Positions 33,522-41,047 of a DNA stretch of 63,981 nucleotides are shown here, one piece after another. Source of the DNA: Jiangella aurantiaca (GTDB taxonomy: Bacteria > Actinomycetota > Actinomycetes > Jiangellales > Jiangellaceae). The DNA is taken from assembly GCF_004349105.1 (NCBI RefSeq), contig NZ_SMLB01000032.1:1-63981 (forward strand). The letters run 5' to 3'. A program made the translations under genes and the position numbers. The first letter of the stretch is position 1. The number at the start of each line of letters is the position of its first letter. The notes under the pieces were generated by a model. The model ran no database searches. It worked only from the letters and a program-made list of their open reading frames with translations, and was not told the origin of the DNA.

Positions 33522-34318
33522 CCGCCGCCGAGCACCGCATCGACGAGCACCTCGTCGTCCGGCGGGACGGCGCCGTCGTCACCGTGACCGTGGATCGCGA
33601 GGACGCCCTCGGCGCGTTGTCGCGCTCGATGCTGGAGGCCCTCGACGGTTACCTGCCCGAGCTGGCCGCCGACGACGGTGTCCGCGCCGTCGTGCTGACC
33701 GGCACCGGCCGGGGATTCGTCGCCGGCGCCGACATCGGCGAGTACCACGGCGTCGACCAGCGGCGGTTCGACGACTACCAGCGGCTGGGCAGGCGGGTGC
33801 TGGACGCCGTCGAGGCGCTGCCGCAGTACACCGTCGCCGCCGTGAACGGGTACGCCCTAGGCGGCGGTTTCGAGCTGGCCCTGTGCTGCGACGCGATCCT
33901 CGCCACCGAGCGGGCGAGGTTCGGCCTGCCCGAGGTGAAGCTGGGCCTGCTGCCCGGCGGGGGCGGCAGCCAGCGGCTGGCCCGGGCGCTCGGCGTGCGG
34001 TTCACGCTCCGGCTGATCGCCACCGGCGCGATGGTCCCCGCCGCCGAGTTGTACCGGCGCGGGCTGCTCGAGGAGGTGTACACCGACGCCGCCGCGCTGC
34101 GGGCGGGAGCGTCGGAACTCGCCGGCACCGTGGCCGCCGGTGCGCCGCTGGCGGTGCGGGCGGCCAAGCGGCTGGTCCGAGAGGGCCCGGCGCTGCCGCT
34201 GCCGGACGCGCTGGGGTTCGAGCAGTCCGTGCTGTCGTCGCTGTTCGCCACCGAGGACGGCCGCGAGGGCGTGGCCGCGTTCGTCGATAAGCGCGACCCG
34301 GTCTTCCGCGGCCGCTGA
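33518..34318 (+). CDS. enoyl-CoA hydratase/isomerase family protein
   Basis: A 266-aa crotonase-fold enzyme. Oxyanion-hole segments are GFVAGADIGEYH and GYALGGGFELALCCD, and the second active-site helix has PEVKLGLLPGGGGSQRL. A classic hydratase has Glu residues at about 144 and 164; the Glu in LPEVKLG is retained, so hydration of an enoyl-CoA, or a related isomerisation or retro-aldol step, is plausible. Last gene of the SDR operon, followed by the hairpins at 34333-34426. Confidence 0.9.
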   Translation: MTAAEHRIDEHLVVRRDGAVVTVTVDREDALGALSRSMLEALDGYLPELAADDGVRAVVLTGTGRGFVAGADIGEYHGVDQRRFDDYQRLGRRVLDAVEALPQYTVAAVNGYALGGGFELALCCDAILATERARFGLPEVKLGLLPGGGGSQRLARALGVRFTLRLIATGAMVPAAELYRRGLLEEVYTDAAALRAGASELAGTVAAGAPLAVRAAKRLVREGPALPLPDALGFEQSVLSSLFATEDGREGVAAFVDKRDPVFRGR

Positions 34319-34332
34319 CATCGATACCGGAG

Positions 34333-34426
34333 CGCACTTCGATAGCGCGGGTTCCACCACGTCGCCCGATCGTGCCGATCGGCAGCACTCTCGCTATCGA
34401 AGTCGACAGCCGCAAATCGAAGTGCG
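34333..34426 (+). terminator. alternative hairpins between convergent operons
   Basis: ACTTCGATAGCG (34336-34347) pairs with CGCTATCGAAGT (34392-34403). The overlapping CGCACTTCGAT (34333-34343) can instead pair with ATCGAAGTGCG (34416-34426). The two folds exclude each other. They probably terminate the hydratase operon, glnA1, or both. Confidence 0.5.
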
Positions 34427-34529
34427 ACGACGTATCCGAGCGGCTCACGCGACCCCGGACACGGGAGGAGCCGTTGACCGCGCCTCGAGGCAGGCGGCCA
34501 ACGGCTCCCGTCAGGGGTGTGCCCTGCGA

Positions 34530-35954
34530 TCAGATGTCGAAGTAGAGCTCGAACTCGTGCGGGTGGGGGCGCAGGCGGATCGGGTCGATCTCGTTGGTGC
34601 GCTTCCAGTCGATCCAGGTCTCTACCAGGTCGTCGGTGAAGACGCCACCCTCGAGCAGGTAGTCGTGGTCGGACTCGAGGGCGTCGAGGGCCTCGCCGAG
34701 GGACGACGGGACCGTCGCGATGTTGGCGTGCTCCTCCGGCGGCAGCTCGTAGAGGTCCTTGTCGACCGGCTCCGGCGGCTCGATCTTGTTGCGGATGCCG
34801 TCAACGCCGGCCATGAGCATGGCGGAGAAGGCCAGGTAGGGGTTGCTGGACGGGTCCGGGACGCGGAACTCGATGCGCTTGGCCTTCGGCGACGTGCCGG
34901 TGACGGGGATGCGGACCGCCGCCGACCGGTTGCGCTGCGAGTAGACCAGGTTGACCGGCGCCTCGAAGCCCGGCACCAGGCGGTGGTAGGAGTTCACCGT
35001 CGGGTTGGTCCAGGCCAGCAGAGAGTTGGCGTGCTTGATGAGGCCGCCGATGTACCAGCGGGCGGTGTCGGACAGGCCGCCGTAGCCGAGCTCGTCGTAG
35101 AACAGCGGGTCGCCGTTCTTCCAGAGCGACTGGTGGCAGTGCATGCCCGAGCCGTTGTCGCCGAACAGCGGCTTCGGCATGAAGGTGGCCGTCTTGCCGG
35201 CCTCCCAGGCGACGTTCTTGATGATGTACTTGAACAGCATCAGGCGGTCGCCGGCGTGCTTGAGGGAGTCGAACTTGTAGTTGATCTCGGCCTGGCCGGC
35301 GGTGCCGACCTCGTGGTGGGCCCGCTCGACCGGGATGCCGACCTCGGTCAGCGCCTTCACCATGGTGTCGCGCAGGTCGGCGTAGTGGTCGACCGGCGGG
35401 ACGGGGAAGTAGCCGCCCTTGTACCGCGTCTTGTAGCCGCGGTTGCCACCCTCCTCGACGCGGCCGGTGTTCCAGGCGCCCTCGATGGAGTCGATGTGGT
35501 AGTAGCCGGCGTTCTGCTTGGTCTCGAAACGGACGTCGTCGAAGACGTAGAACTCCGCCTCGGGCCCGAAGTACACGGTGTCGGCGATGCCGGAGCTGGC
35601 GAGGTACGCCTCGGCCTTGGCCGCGATGTTGCGCGGGTCGCGGCTGTACGGCTCACCCGTGAAGGGGTCGACGATGGAGAAGTTCAGCGCGAGGGTCTTG
35701 GCCTGGCGGAACGGGTCGACGAACGCCGTGGCGGGGTCGGCGATGAGCTTCATGTCAGACTCGTGGATGGCCTGGAAGCCGCGGATCGAGGAGCCGTCGA
35801 ACATCAGGCCCTCGGCGATCGCGTCGGCGTCGAAGGCCGAAGCCGGGACGTTGAAGTGCTGCATCACGCCTGGCAGGTCGCAGAAGCGGACATCGATGAA
35901 TTCGACGCCCTCGTCCTTGACGAACTTCAGCAGCTCGTCCGGGTTGGTGAACAT
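34530..35954 (-). CDS. glnA1: glutamine synthetase, type I-beta
   Basis: A 474-aa enzyme that makes glutamine from glutamate, ammonia and ATP; the main ammonium-assimilating GS. Motifs are [10 protein letters not shown], the metal-binding EAEFYVF and [12 protein letters not shown], the ATP segment [11 protein letters not shown], and KDLYELP with the tyrosine that GlnE adenylylates. The length is exactly that of GSI-beta. The ATG at 35954 sits six bases after AAGGAG; the ATG two codons earlier is too close to that site. A GlnR box lies upstream. Confidence 0.97.
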   Translation of the reverse strand: MFTNPDELLKFVKDEGVEFIDVRFCDLPGVMQHFNVPASAFDADAIAEGLMFDGSSIRGFQAIHESDMKLIADPATAFVDPFRQAKTLALNFSIVDPFTGEPYSRDPRNIAAKAEAYLASSGIADTVYFGPEAEFYVFDDVRFETKQNAGYYHIDSIEGAWNTGRVEEGGNRGYKTRYKGGYFPVPPVDHYADLRDTMVKALTEVGIPVERAHHEVGTAGQAEINYKFDSLKHAGDRLMLFKYIIKNVAWEAGKTATFMPKPLFGDNGSGMHCHQSLWKNGDPLFYDELGYGGLSDTARWYIGGLIKHANSLLAWTNPTVNSYHRLVPGFEAPVNLVYSQRNRSAAVRIPVTGTSPKAKRIEFRVPDPSSNPYLAFSAMLMAGVDGIRNKIEPPEPVDKDLYELPPEEHANIATVPSSLGEALDALESDHDYLLEGGVFTDDLVETWIDWKRTNEIDPIRLRPHPHEFELYFDI

Positions 35955-36035
35955 CCGCATCTCCTTCGCGCCTGGGCGGCGCAGTCTCCGCATCCGTCGA
36001 CGGTCGGCGTTGACCGTATTACCCTCGTGGCCCGG

Positions 36036-36041
36036 ACGCTA
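36036..36041 (-). promoter_or_regulatory. -10 box candidate (TAGCGT) for glnA1
   Basis: On the minus strand TAGCGT lies about 33 bp downstream of the GlnR box and 82 bp before the glnA1 start. A second candidate, TAATAC, is at 36016-36021. Confidence 0.35.
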
Positions 36042-36073
36042 GATTCCTGGGATTTCCCGGTGGTGTCCCAAGT

Positions 36074-36089
36074 GTTTCACCAGTGTTAC
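36074..36089 (-). promoter_or_regulatory. GlnR box upstream of glnA1
   Basis: Read on the minus strand the site is GTAAC, six bases, then GAAAC, which matches the actinobacterial GlnR consensus gTnAC-n6-GaAAC. GlnR activates nitrogen-assimilation genes when nitrogen is scarce. Confidence 0.75.
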
Positions 36090-36143
36090 GTGCGGTGTGC
36101 GGCGGTGTGCCGATCCGGTCGCCCCCGGTCGCCGGCAAGGGCC

Positions 36144-36149
36144 TAGGCT
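36144..36149 (+). promoter_or_regulatory. leaderless-type -10 box (TAGGCT) for the RDD protein
   Basis: TAGGCT ends six bases before the GTG at 36156, without a ribosome site. Confidence 0.55.
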
Positions 36150-36155
36150 CGCAGC

Positions 36156-36578
36156 GTGAGCTCCGACCGGCCGACCGCCTCCGACCTCCAGTTGCCCGAC
36201 CACGGTCCCGGCTCGCCCGCGGGGTGGGGACGGCGCTTCGCGGCGCTGCTGCTGGACTGGGTCGCCGGCAACCTCGTCGCATTCATCGTCACCGGCGGGA
36301 ACTCCGGCGTGTGGGATGCGCAGAGCGGGGTGTTCTGGCTCCCGCTGATCTGCTGGTACCTGCTGGTGGTGGTGTCGACGACGGTGTCAGGCGGCAGCCT
36401 CGGCCAGCTGATGCTCGGGCTGCGGGTCGCCCACCTGGGCGGACGGCGCATCGGCCCAGTGATCGCCGCGGTGCGGACGCTGATGATCGCGCTGGTCATC
36501 CCGCCGCTGGTGTTCACCCGCGAGGGTCGTGGCCTGCACGACCTCGCGTCCAACACGGTGGTCGTCAACGCCCGCTGA
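36156..36578 (+). CDS. RDD-family membrane protein
   Basis: A 140-aa membrane protein with about three helices. The family marks are GWGRRFAALLLDWVAGN (Arg-Asp pair at the start of helix 1) and a second-Asp motif GRGLHDLASNTVV near the end. Some RDD proteins act in Na+/H+ transport, but most have no known role. The gene stands beside glnA1 and DUF4191 in other actinobacteria as well. Start GTG fits the leaderless promoter. Confidence 0.88.
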   Translation: MSSDRPTASDLQLPDHGPGSPAGWGRRFAALLLDWVAGNLVAFIVTGGNSGVWDAQSGVFWLPLICWYLLVVVSTTVSGGSLGQLMLGLRVAHLGGRRIGPVIAAVRTLMIALVIPPLVFTREGRGLHDLASNTVVVNAR

Positions 36579-36593
36579 GCCGGCGGGCTCAGC

Positions 36594-37295
36594 TCAACGA
36601 CCCGGCAGCTGGGTACCGCGCGGGATGCGGGCGCCCTTGGGCAGCGGGCCCTTCGGGATGCCGATGGGCGTGCTGCCCAGCGCGCGCAGCCGCGCCCGCA
36701 GCTCGGTCACCTCGCCGGGCCGGATGTTCTTCGGCAGCTTGTTGAGGTGCCGGGTCAGCCGGGGCAGCGGCACCTGGCCCTCCTCGCGGCCGACGATGAC
36801 CTCGATGATGGGCGACTCAGGCGAGACGCGGGCGTGCCGCTTGCGCTCGTTCGCGAGCAGCTGCGCGACGCGACCGGCGACGGCGCCCTCACCGATGAGC
36901 ACGATGCCGGGGCGGCCGACGGCGCGGTGGACGACGTCCTGGTAGCGATTGGCGCCCACCATGGGGGTGGTATCCCAGCCGCGGCGCAGCGTGCCGAGAG
37001 CGGCCGCCGCGGCGCCGGGCTGCCCCTCGATCTGCGAGTACGCGGCTCGCTCGGCCCGCCGCCCGAACACGATGGCGGCGGCCAGCAGGGCGATCGGCAG
37101 GCCGACGACGATCCACAGCCACAGCGGCCCGACGAAGATGCCGACGACGACCGCGAGCGCGATGACGCCGAGCAGGATGCCCAGGATGATCCAGCCGACC
37201 CAGCGATCGGACCGCCGGGCCATCTTGTAGGTCTGCCGGATCTGCGCGATGCGCCCGGTCTTCTCGGGCGTTTCCTGGTCGTCGTTGCGTGCCAT
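36594..37295 (-). CDS. DUF4191 membrane protein
   Basis: A 233-aa protein of an actinobacterial family with no known function. A short charged N-terminus holds RIAQIRQTYKMARRSD. Two membrane helices follow near residues 36-80 (WIILGILLGVIALAVVVG, then PLWLWIVVGLP), and a cytosolic domain contains VHRAVGRPGIVLIGEG. It is convergent with the RDD gene and precedes nothing on its own strand. TACTCT lies 7 nt upstream of the ATG. Confidence 0.88.
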   Translation of the reverse strand: MARNDDQETPEKTGRIAQIRQTYKMARRSDRWVGWIILGILLGVIALAVVVGIFVGPLWLWIVVGLPIALLAAAIVFGRRAERAAYSQIEGQPGAAAAALGTLRRGWDTTPMVGANRYQDVVHRAVGRPGIVLIGEGAVAGRVAQLLANERKRHARVSPESPIIEVIVGREEGQVPLPRLTRHLNKLPKNIRPGEVTELRARLRALGSTPIGIPKGPLPKGARIPRGTQLPGR

Positions 37296-37351
37296 GGGGA
37301 GAAGAGTACTTCTTCGCCGGCCGTGGTCCGGAACCTGATCCGCCCGGTTCG

Positions 37352-38281
37352 TCACCGGGCGGCGCGGGCCTCCATGGCCTGCCGGTAGAGGCGTCCGGCG
37401 CGGTACGACGAGCGCACCAGCGGCCCGGACATGACGCCGGCGAAGCCGATCTCCTCGGCCTCGGCCTGCAGCTCGATGAACTCCTCGGGCTTGACCCACC
37501 GCTCGATCGGGTGGTGCCGCACGGACGGGCGCAGGTACTGCGTGATGGTGATGAGGTCGCAGCCGGCGCCGTGCAGGTCGACGAGGGCCTGGGAAATCTC
37601 CTCGCGGGTCTCACCCATGCCGAGGATCAGGTTGGACTTGGTGATCATGCCGGCGGCGCGGGCGATCGAGATGACGTCGAGCGAGCGCTCGTACCGGAAC
37701 GCGGGCCGGATGCGCTTGAAGATGCGCGGCACGGTCTCGACGTTGTGCGCGAACACCTGCGGCCGCGCGTCGAACACCTGCTGCAGGAGGTCGGCCTTGC
37801 CGGTGAAGTCGGGCGTGAGGATCTCGACGCCGGTGTTGGGGTTGATGCGGCGGATCTCGCGGACCGTCTCGGCGTACAGCCAGGCGCCCTCGTCGGGGAG
37901 GTCGTCGCGGGTGACGCCGGTGACGGTCGCGTAGCGCAACCCCATGGCCTGGACGGACTCGGCGACCCGGCGCGGCTCGTCGCGGTCGAGCTCGTCGGGC
38001 TTGCCGGTGTCGATGAGGCAGAAGTCGCACCGGCGGGTGCAGTGGTCGCCGCCGATGAGGAACGTCGCCTCGCGGTCTTCCCAGCACTCGAAGATGTTGG
38101 GACAGCCGGCCTCCTGGCAGACCGTGTGCAGGCCCTCGCGTTTCACCAGCGACTGCAGCTCGCGGTACTCCGGGCCCATGGTCGCCTTCGTCTTGATCCA
38201 GGAAGGCTTCTTCTCGATCGGCGTCGCGGCGTTGCGCACCTCGAGGCGCAACAGCCGACGTCCCTCCGGCGCGACAGTCAC
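37352..38281 (-). CDS. lipA: lipoyl synthase
   Basis: A 309-aa radical SAM enzyme that inserts two sulfurs into octanoyl chains on E2 and GcvH proteins. The radical cluster motif is CTRRCDFC. The auxiliary cluster that is consumed as sulfur donor uses the [12 protein letters not shown] cysteines and the conserved RSSY near the C-terminus. It works directly after LipB, encoded 10 bp upstream on the same strand, and its targets include SucB at 43932. The GTG start follows TAGGGT by six bases. Confidence 0.97.
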   Translation of the reverse strand: MTVAPEGRRLLRLEVRNAATPIEKKPSWIKTKATMGPEYRELQSLVKREGLHTVCQEAGCPNIFECWEDREATFLIGGDHCTRRCDFCLIDTGKPDELDRDEPRRVAESVQAMGLRYATVTGVTRDDLPDEGAWLYAETVREIRRINPNTGVEILTPDFTGKADLLQQVFDARPQVFAHNVETVPRIFKRIRPAFRYERSLDVISIARAAGMITKSNLILGMGETREEISQALVDLHGAGCDLITITQYLRPSVRHHPIERWVKPEEFIELQAEAEEIGFAGVMSGPLVRSSYRAGRLYRQAMEARAAR

Positions 38282-38287
38282 CCCTCC

Positions 38288-38293
38288 ACCCTA
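38288..38293 (-). promoter_or_regulatory. leaderless-type -10 box (TAGGGT) for lipA
   Basis: On the minus strand TAGGGT, inside the lipB stop region, lies six bases before the lipA GTG. The six bases GGAGGG also resemble a ribosome site, so lipA may be read both from the lipB mRNA and from its own promoter. Confidence 0.4.
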
Positions 38294-38947
38294 CGTCTGC
38301 GGCTGCAGCGCGAGGAGGTCGTCGAGGTGACGTTCGACATATGGCAGCACCTCGGCGACGGTGACCCGGCGGCCCAACTCGTGGGACAGCGTCGTGGTGT
38401 CGGCGTCGCGGATGCCGCACGCGACGATGCGGTCGTACCAGCCGAGGTCGTTGTCGCAGTTGAGCGCGAACCCGTGCATGGTGACGCCCTTCGCGACCCG
38501 CAGCCCGACGGCGCCGATCTTGCGGTCGGGCCGGCCGCCGCCCGGCTGGATCCACACGCCGCTGCGGCCGTCGCTCTCGACCCGGACGGCGTCGACGCCG
38601 AGATCGCGGCAGACGTCGAGCATCAGCTGCTCGACCCGGCGCACGTAGCCGACGACGTCGTACGGCTCGGGCAGCTTGAGGATCGGATAGCCGACGATCT
38701 GCCCCGGGCCGTGCCAGGTGATCTTGCCGCCGCGGTCGACGTCGATGACCGGAGCGCCGGCGTCCAGCAGTGGCCGTTCCTCGGGCGTCGTGCGTTTGCC
38801 CGCGGTGTAGACCGCCTCGTGCTCCAGCAGCACTATGGTGTCCTCGATCTCGCCCGCGACCCGCGCGGCGTGCAGCCGCCGCTGCTCGTCCCAGGCCTCT
38901 TGATACGGCACGAACGCGTCGTGCCGGATGATCCGTAGCTCGCCCAC
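38291..38947 (-). CDS. lipB: octanoyl-[acyl carrier protein]:protein octanoyltransferase
   Basis: A 218-aa transferase that moves octanoate from ACP to lipoyl domains. The Cys-Lys dyad is visible: Lys in [10 protein letters not shown] and Cys in [17 protein letters not shown]. The N-terminal [14 protein letters not shown] and [16 protein letters not shown] are signature segments. GTG at 38947 is the only start that keeps [10 protein letters not shown] at the N-terminus; the upstream frame is unrelated. It lies upstream of lipA. Confidence 0.95.
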   Translation of the reverse strand: MGELRIIRHDAFVPYQEAWDEQRRLHAARVAGEIEDTIVLLEHEAVYTAGKRTTPEERPLLDAGAPVIDVDRGGKITWHGPGQIVGYPILKLPEPYDVVGYVRRVEQLMLDVCRDLGVDAVRVESDGRSGVWIQPGGGRPDRKIGAVGLRVAKGVTMHGFALNCDNDLGWYDRIVACGIRDADTTTLSHELGRRVTVAEVLPYVERHLDDLLALQPQT

Positions 38948-39009
38948 GAACGTCGAGCCTACGCCCGCGAGGAAGTCTCGCGGCAACACCGCGGTTGGTG
39001 TCTCACGTG

Positions 39010-39254
39010 GTGACCTTCCGCGGAGTACCTCTCTCTCTGTCCTCGACCTCGCGCCCGTCGTGACCGGGTCGACCCCGTCGGCGGCGCTGCGCAGACGCTG
39101 GAGCTGGCCCGGCACGCCGACGACCTGGGCTATCAGCGAGTTGGAGTCGCTGCTGGACCGCGCCGCGGCCGACGAGCTGATGGTCGTGACGACGGTGACC
39201 CCGCACGCCGACCGGCCGCGCTCGTACGAGCTGCTCGCGGGCCTGCTGCCGTGA
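39010..39254 (+). pseudogene. LLM-class flavin oxidoreductase remnant, with an internal deletion
   Basis: The start ([19 protein letters not shown]) and, in a shifted frame, [13 protein letters not shown] are the N-terminus of a luciferase-like monooxygenase. It then jumps to [38 protein letters not shown] in pattern, the C-terminus of the same family. About 270 middle codons are gone. A CT-run slip near 39028 and a lost base near 39092 break the frame. The gene is dead. It lies between lipB and peptidase E. Confidence 0.8.
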
Positions 39255-39255
39255 C

Positions 39256-39975
39256 CTACGGAGCCGGCTGCGGGTCCAGCACGGTCTCTTTGGCCTCCCC
39301 GCCGGCCGCCTCGACGAGGTAGCCGCGAGCGCCGTCCTTCTCGGCGTAGACGCCGGCCAGCTCCGTCCCGCGGTACAACAGGCCGGCGCCGTCGTCGGTG
39401 GCGTACGACGCCGGCAGCTCGCCGTCGGCGACCATGTGGTGCAGGAGCGGGCGGCGCTGCTCCTCGGAGTCGTAGTGGACGCCGTTGCCGTACGGCAGCA
39501 GCGCCAGCCCGTCGGTGACGGCGCGCAGCATCGGCCCGAACGAGTCGGTCGGCCCGCCGGCGTGCCAGCAGATCGACCCCGCCGACACGCCGGCCAGCAC
39601 GACGCCGGCCTCCCACGCCTCGCGCATGACGTCGTCGACGCCGTGCAGCCGCCACATCGCCAGCAGCCCGGCGACCGAGCCGCCGCCTACCCACAGCACG
39701 TCCTGCGCCAGCACGTGCGCCCGGATGTCCTCGACGTTCGGCATCGGGAACAGGCTCAGGTGCGACACATCGACCGACCAGCCCGCGAACGCCGCGTACG
39801 TGAGCTGGACGTAGTTCACGCTGTCGCCGGAGGCCGTCGGCAGGAAGCACAGCTTCGGCCGGTCGGCGCCGGTGAGCCGCAGCGCGAGCTGCGCCAGCCC
39901 GGCCGGGCGGAGGGTGCCGCGGGCGTCGTAGCTGAACCCGCCGCTGGTGGCGAGGACGGTCGGGGTGCGGGTCAT
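39256..39975 (-). CDS. peptidase E / S51-family protein
   Basis: A 239-aa protein of the type 1 GATase-like PepE family. The nucleophile elbow is GVSAGSICW near residue 115 with Ser as the catalytic residue, and [12 protein letters not shown] precedes it. E. coli-type PepE cleaves Asp-X dipeptides, but this longer actinobacterial group ([18 protein letters not shown]) is not well characterised. ATG at 39975 overlaps the upstream DedA-like gene by four bases. Confidence 0.85.
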   Translation of the reverse strand: MTRTPTVLATSGGFSYDARGTLRPAGLAQLALRLTGADRPKLCFLPTASGDSVNYVQLTYAAFAGWSVDVSHLSLFPMPNVEDIRAHVLAQDVLWVGGGSVAGLLAMWRLHGVDDVMREAWEAGVVLAGVSAGSICWHAGGPTDSFGPMLRAVTDGLALLPYGNGVHYDSEEQRRPLLHHMVADGELPASYATDDGAGLLYRGTELAGVYAEKDGARGYLVEAAGGEAKETVLDPQPAP

Positions 39976-40511
39976 CGAGCCTCCTGGTCGGGGACGAGCC
40001 GGCGGCGGGCGCGCCGCCGACGGTACCCGACGACCCCGGCCGCCAGCGCCAGCGCCGTGAGCACCACCGCCGCGGCCGCCAGCGGCGACGCCGACGCCAC
40101 CGTCACGGCGCCCCAGATCACCCCCAGCCCGCCGACGGTCCAGATGACCGCCCACAGCGCGGACCCGACGAGCATCGCCGCCAGATAGCGGCCGAACGGC
40201 ATGCGAGTGGCGCCGGCGACGGCGTTGACCGCCGTCTGCACGCCGATGGTCAGGAACGACAGCGTGACGGCGGCCGGGCCGTAGCGTGCGACCACGTGCT
40301 CGGCCCGGGCCAGCCGGTCGCGGCCGAGGCGGTCGCCCCAGCGGGACCGCGCGATCCCCGTCCCCGCGGCCCGGCCCAGCCAGTAGGTGGCCTGGGCACG
40401 TGCCACGACGATGCAGAACATGACGGCGACACCCAGCCAGAGCGGCAGGCCGAACGGGCTCTCCGGGGCGGCGAGCGGCGTGACCCCGTCCATGTCCGGC
40501 ATCGTAGTCAC
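39972..40511 (-). CDS. DedA/VTT-domain membrane protein
   Basis: A 179-aa membrane protein of the VTT (SNARE-associated/DedA) family. It has the re-entrant-loop segment [25 protein letters not shown] and about four hydrophobic helices. DedA proteins act as lipid carriers or flippases for undecaprenyl phosphate and related lipids; which lipid applies here is unknown. It is shorter than typical DedA and begins at a GTG at 40511. In an operon with peptidase E. Confidence 0.8.
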   Translation of the reverse strand: MTTMPDMDGVTPLAAPESPFGLPLWLGVAVMFCIVVARAQATYWLGRAAGTGIARSRWGDRLGRDRLARAEHVVARYGPAAVTLSFLTIGVQTAVNAVAGATRMPFGRYLAAMLVGSALWAVIWTVGGLGVIWGAVTVASASPLAAAAVVLTALALAAGVVGYRRRRARRRLVPDQEAR

Positions 40512-40704
40512 TGGCCGGCGCGTGGCCGCGCGGGCCGCGTGTTAGCCGCCATTGAAAATGCCGATGATGGCGTCACTGATCACGAGGATCTGGCGGTCAC
40601 GGGCGAGGTCGTGTGATCGGCGCGGCGACGTCGCCGTCGTACGGCGTCGGCCGCCCCCGCGACGCTGGGCCGGCCCCCGGGCAGGGCACCGATCACAACC
40701 GGGC

Positions 40705-40745
40705 GTGTTGACACCAGCGCCAACCGTTGGCGCTCATGTCAACAC
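40705..40745. repeat. 41-bp near-perfect palindrome
   Basis: GTGTTGACA, two bases, AGCGCCAAC, then CG, then the mirror arms TTGGCGCT and TGTCAACAC. Only the two-base internal spacers fail to pair. The absence of a real loop favours an operator for a dimeric protein over an RNA terminator. Confidence 0.7.
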
Positions 40746-40848
40746 CTCCGCGGCCATCACCGGCGCCGGCAGGGATGCGAGCCGCCCCGGCGGGCAGCGC
40801 CTGGAATGACCTGCCCCCCATGGCCGGCTCACACCCTCCCTCACCGAG

Positions 40849-40907
40849 TTGATCATGGAGAAGGTCGGGTTTCCCGCGACTCCAAAGGCGACCTTCTCCA
40901 TGATCAA
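40849..40907 (+). repeat. palindrome (family B copy 2)
   Basis: TTGATCATGGAGAAGGTCG pairs perfectly, over 19 bp, with 40889-40907 around a 21-nt loop. The arm is a variant of GTTGATCTTGGAG seen at 8109 and 50112. Confidence 0.75.
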
Positions 40908-41035
40908 GCGTGCCGGTCGTCGTCGTCAACGTCAACGACGACCCATCGTCATCGACAACGGCGGCCGGCAGCCGGGGAACGGGGTTCCGAGCAAGCTGTG
41001 ACACGGCCGATGAGGCATCCGGGGCCGAGGTTTGC

Positions 41036-41041
41036 AACGAT
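41036..41041 (+). promoter_or_regulatory. leaderless-type -10 box (AACGAT) for the pseudokinase
   Basis: AACGAT ends six bases before the ATG at 41048. The bases GGGCGG between them could also act weakly as a ribosome site. Confidence 0.35.
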
Positions 41042-41047
41042 GGGCGG

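Larger units (their letters stand above)
40512..41047. other. 536-bp gap: two palindromes, no convincing gene
   Basis: The stretch holds a 41-bp near-perfect palindrome (40705-40745), a 19-bp-stem hairpin (40849-40907) and, on the minus strand, a short run of sense (QILVISDAIIGIFNGG) ending at 40544 that I cannot assign. No ORF here has a start, length and codon bias that I would call a gene. Confidence 0.5.

Noticed and set aside
40540-40620. Short sense-like stretch on the minus strand ending QILVISDAIIGIFNGG
   Set aside because: It is about 25 codons with no clear start and no recognisable family. Too little to call a gene or remnant.
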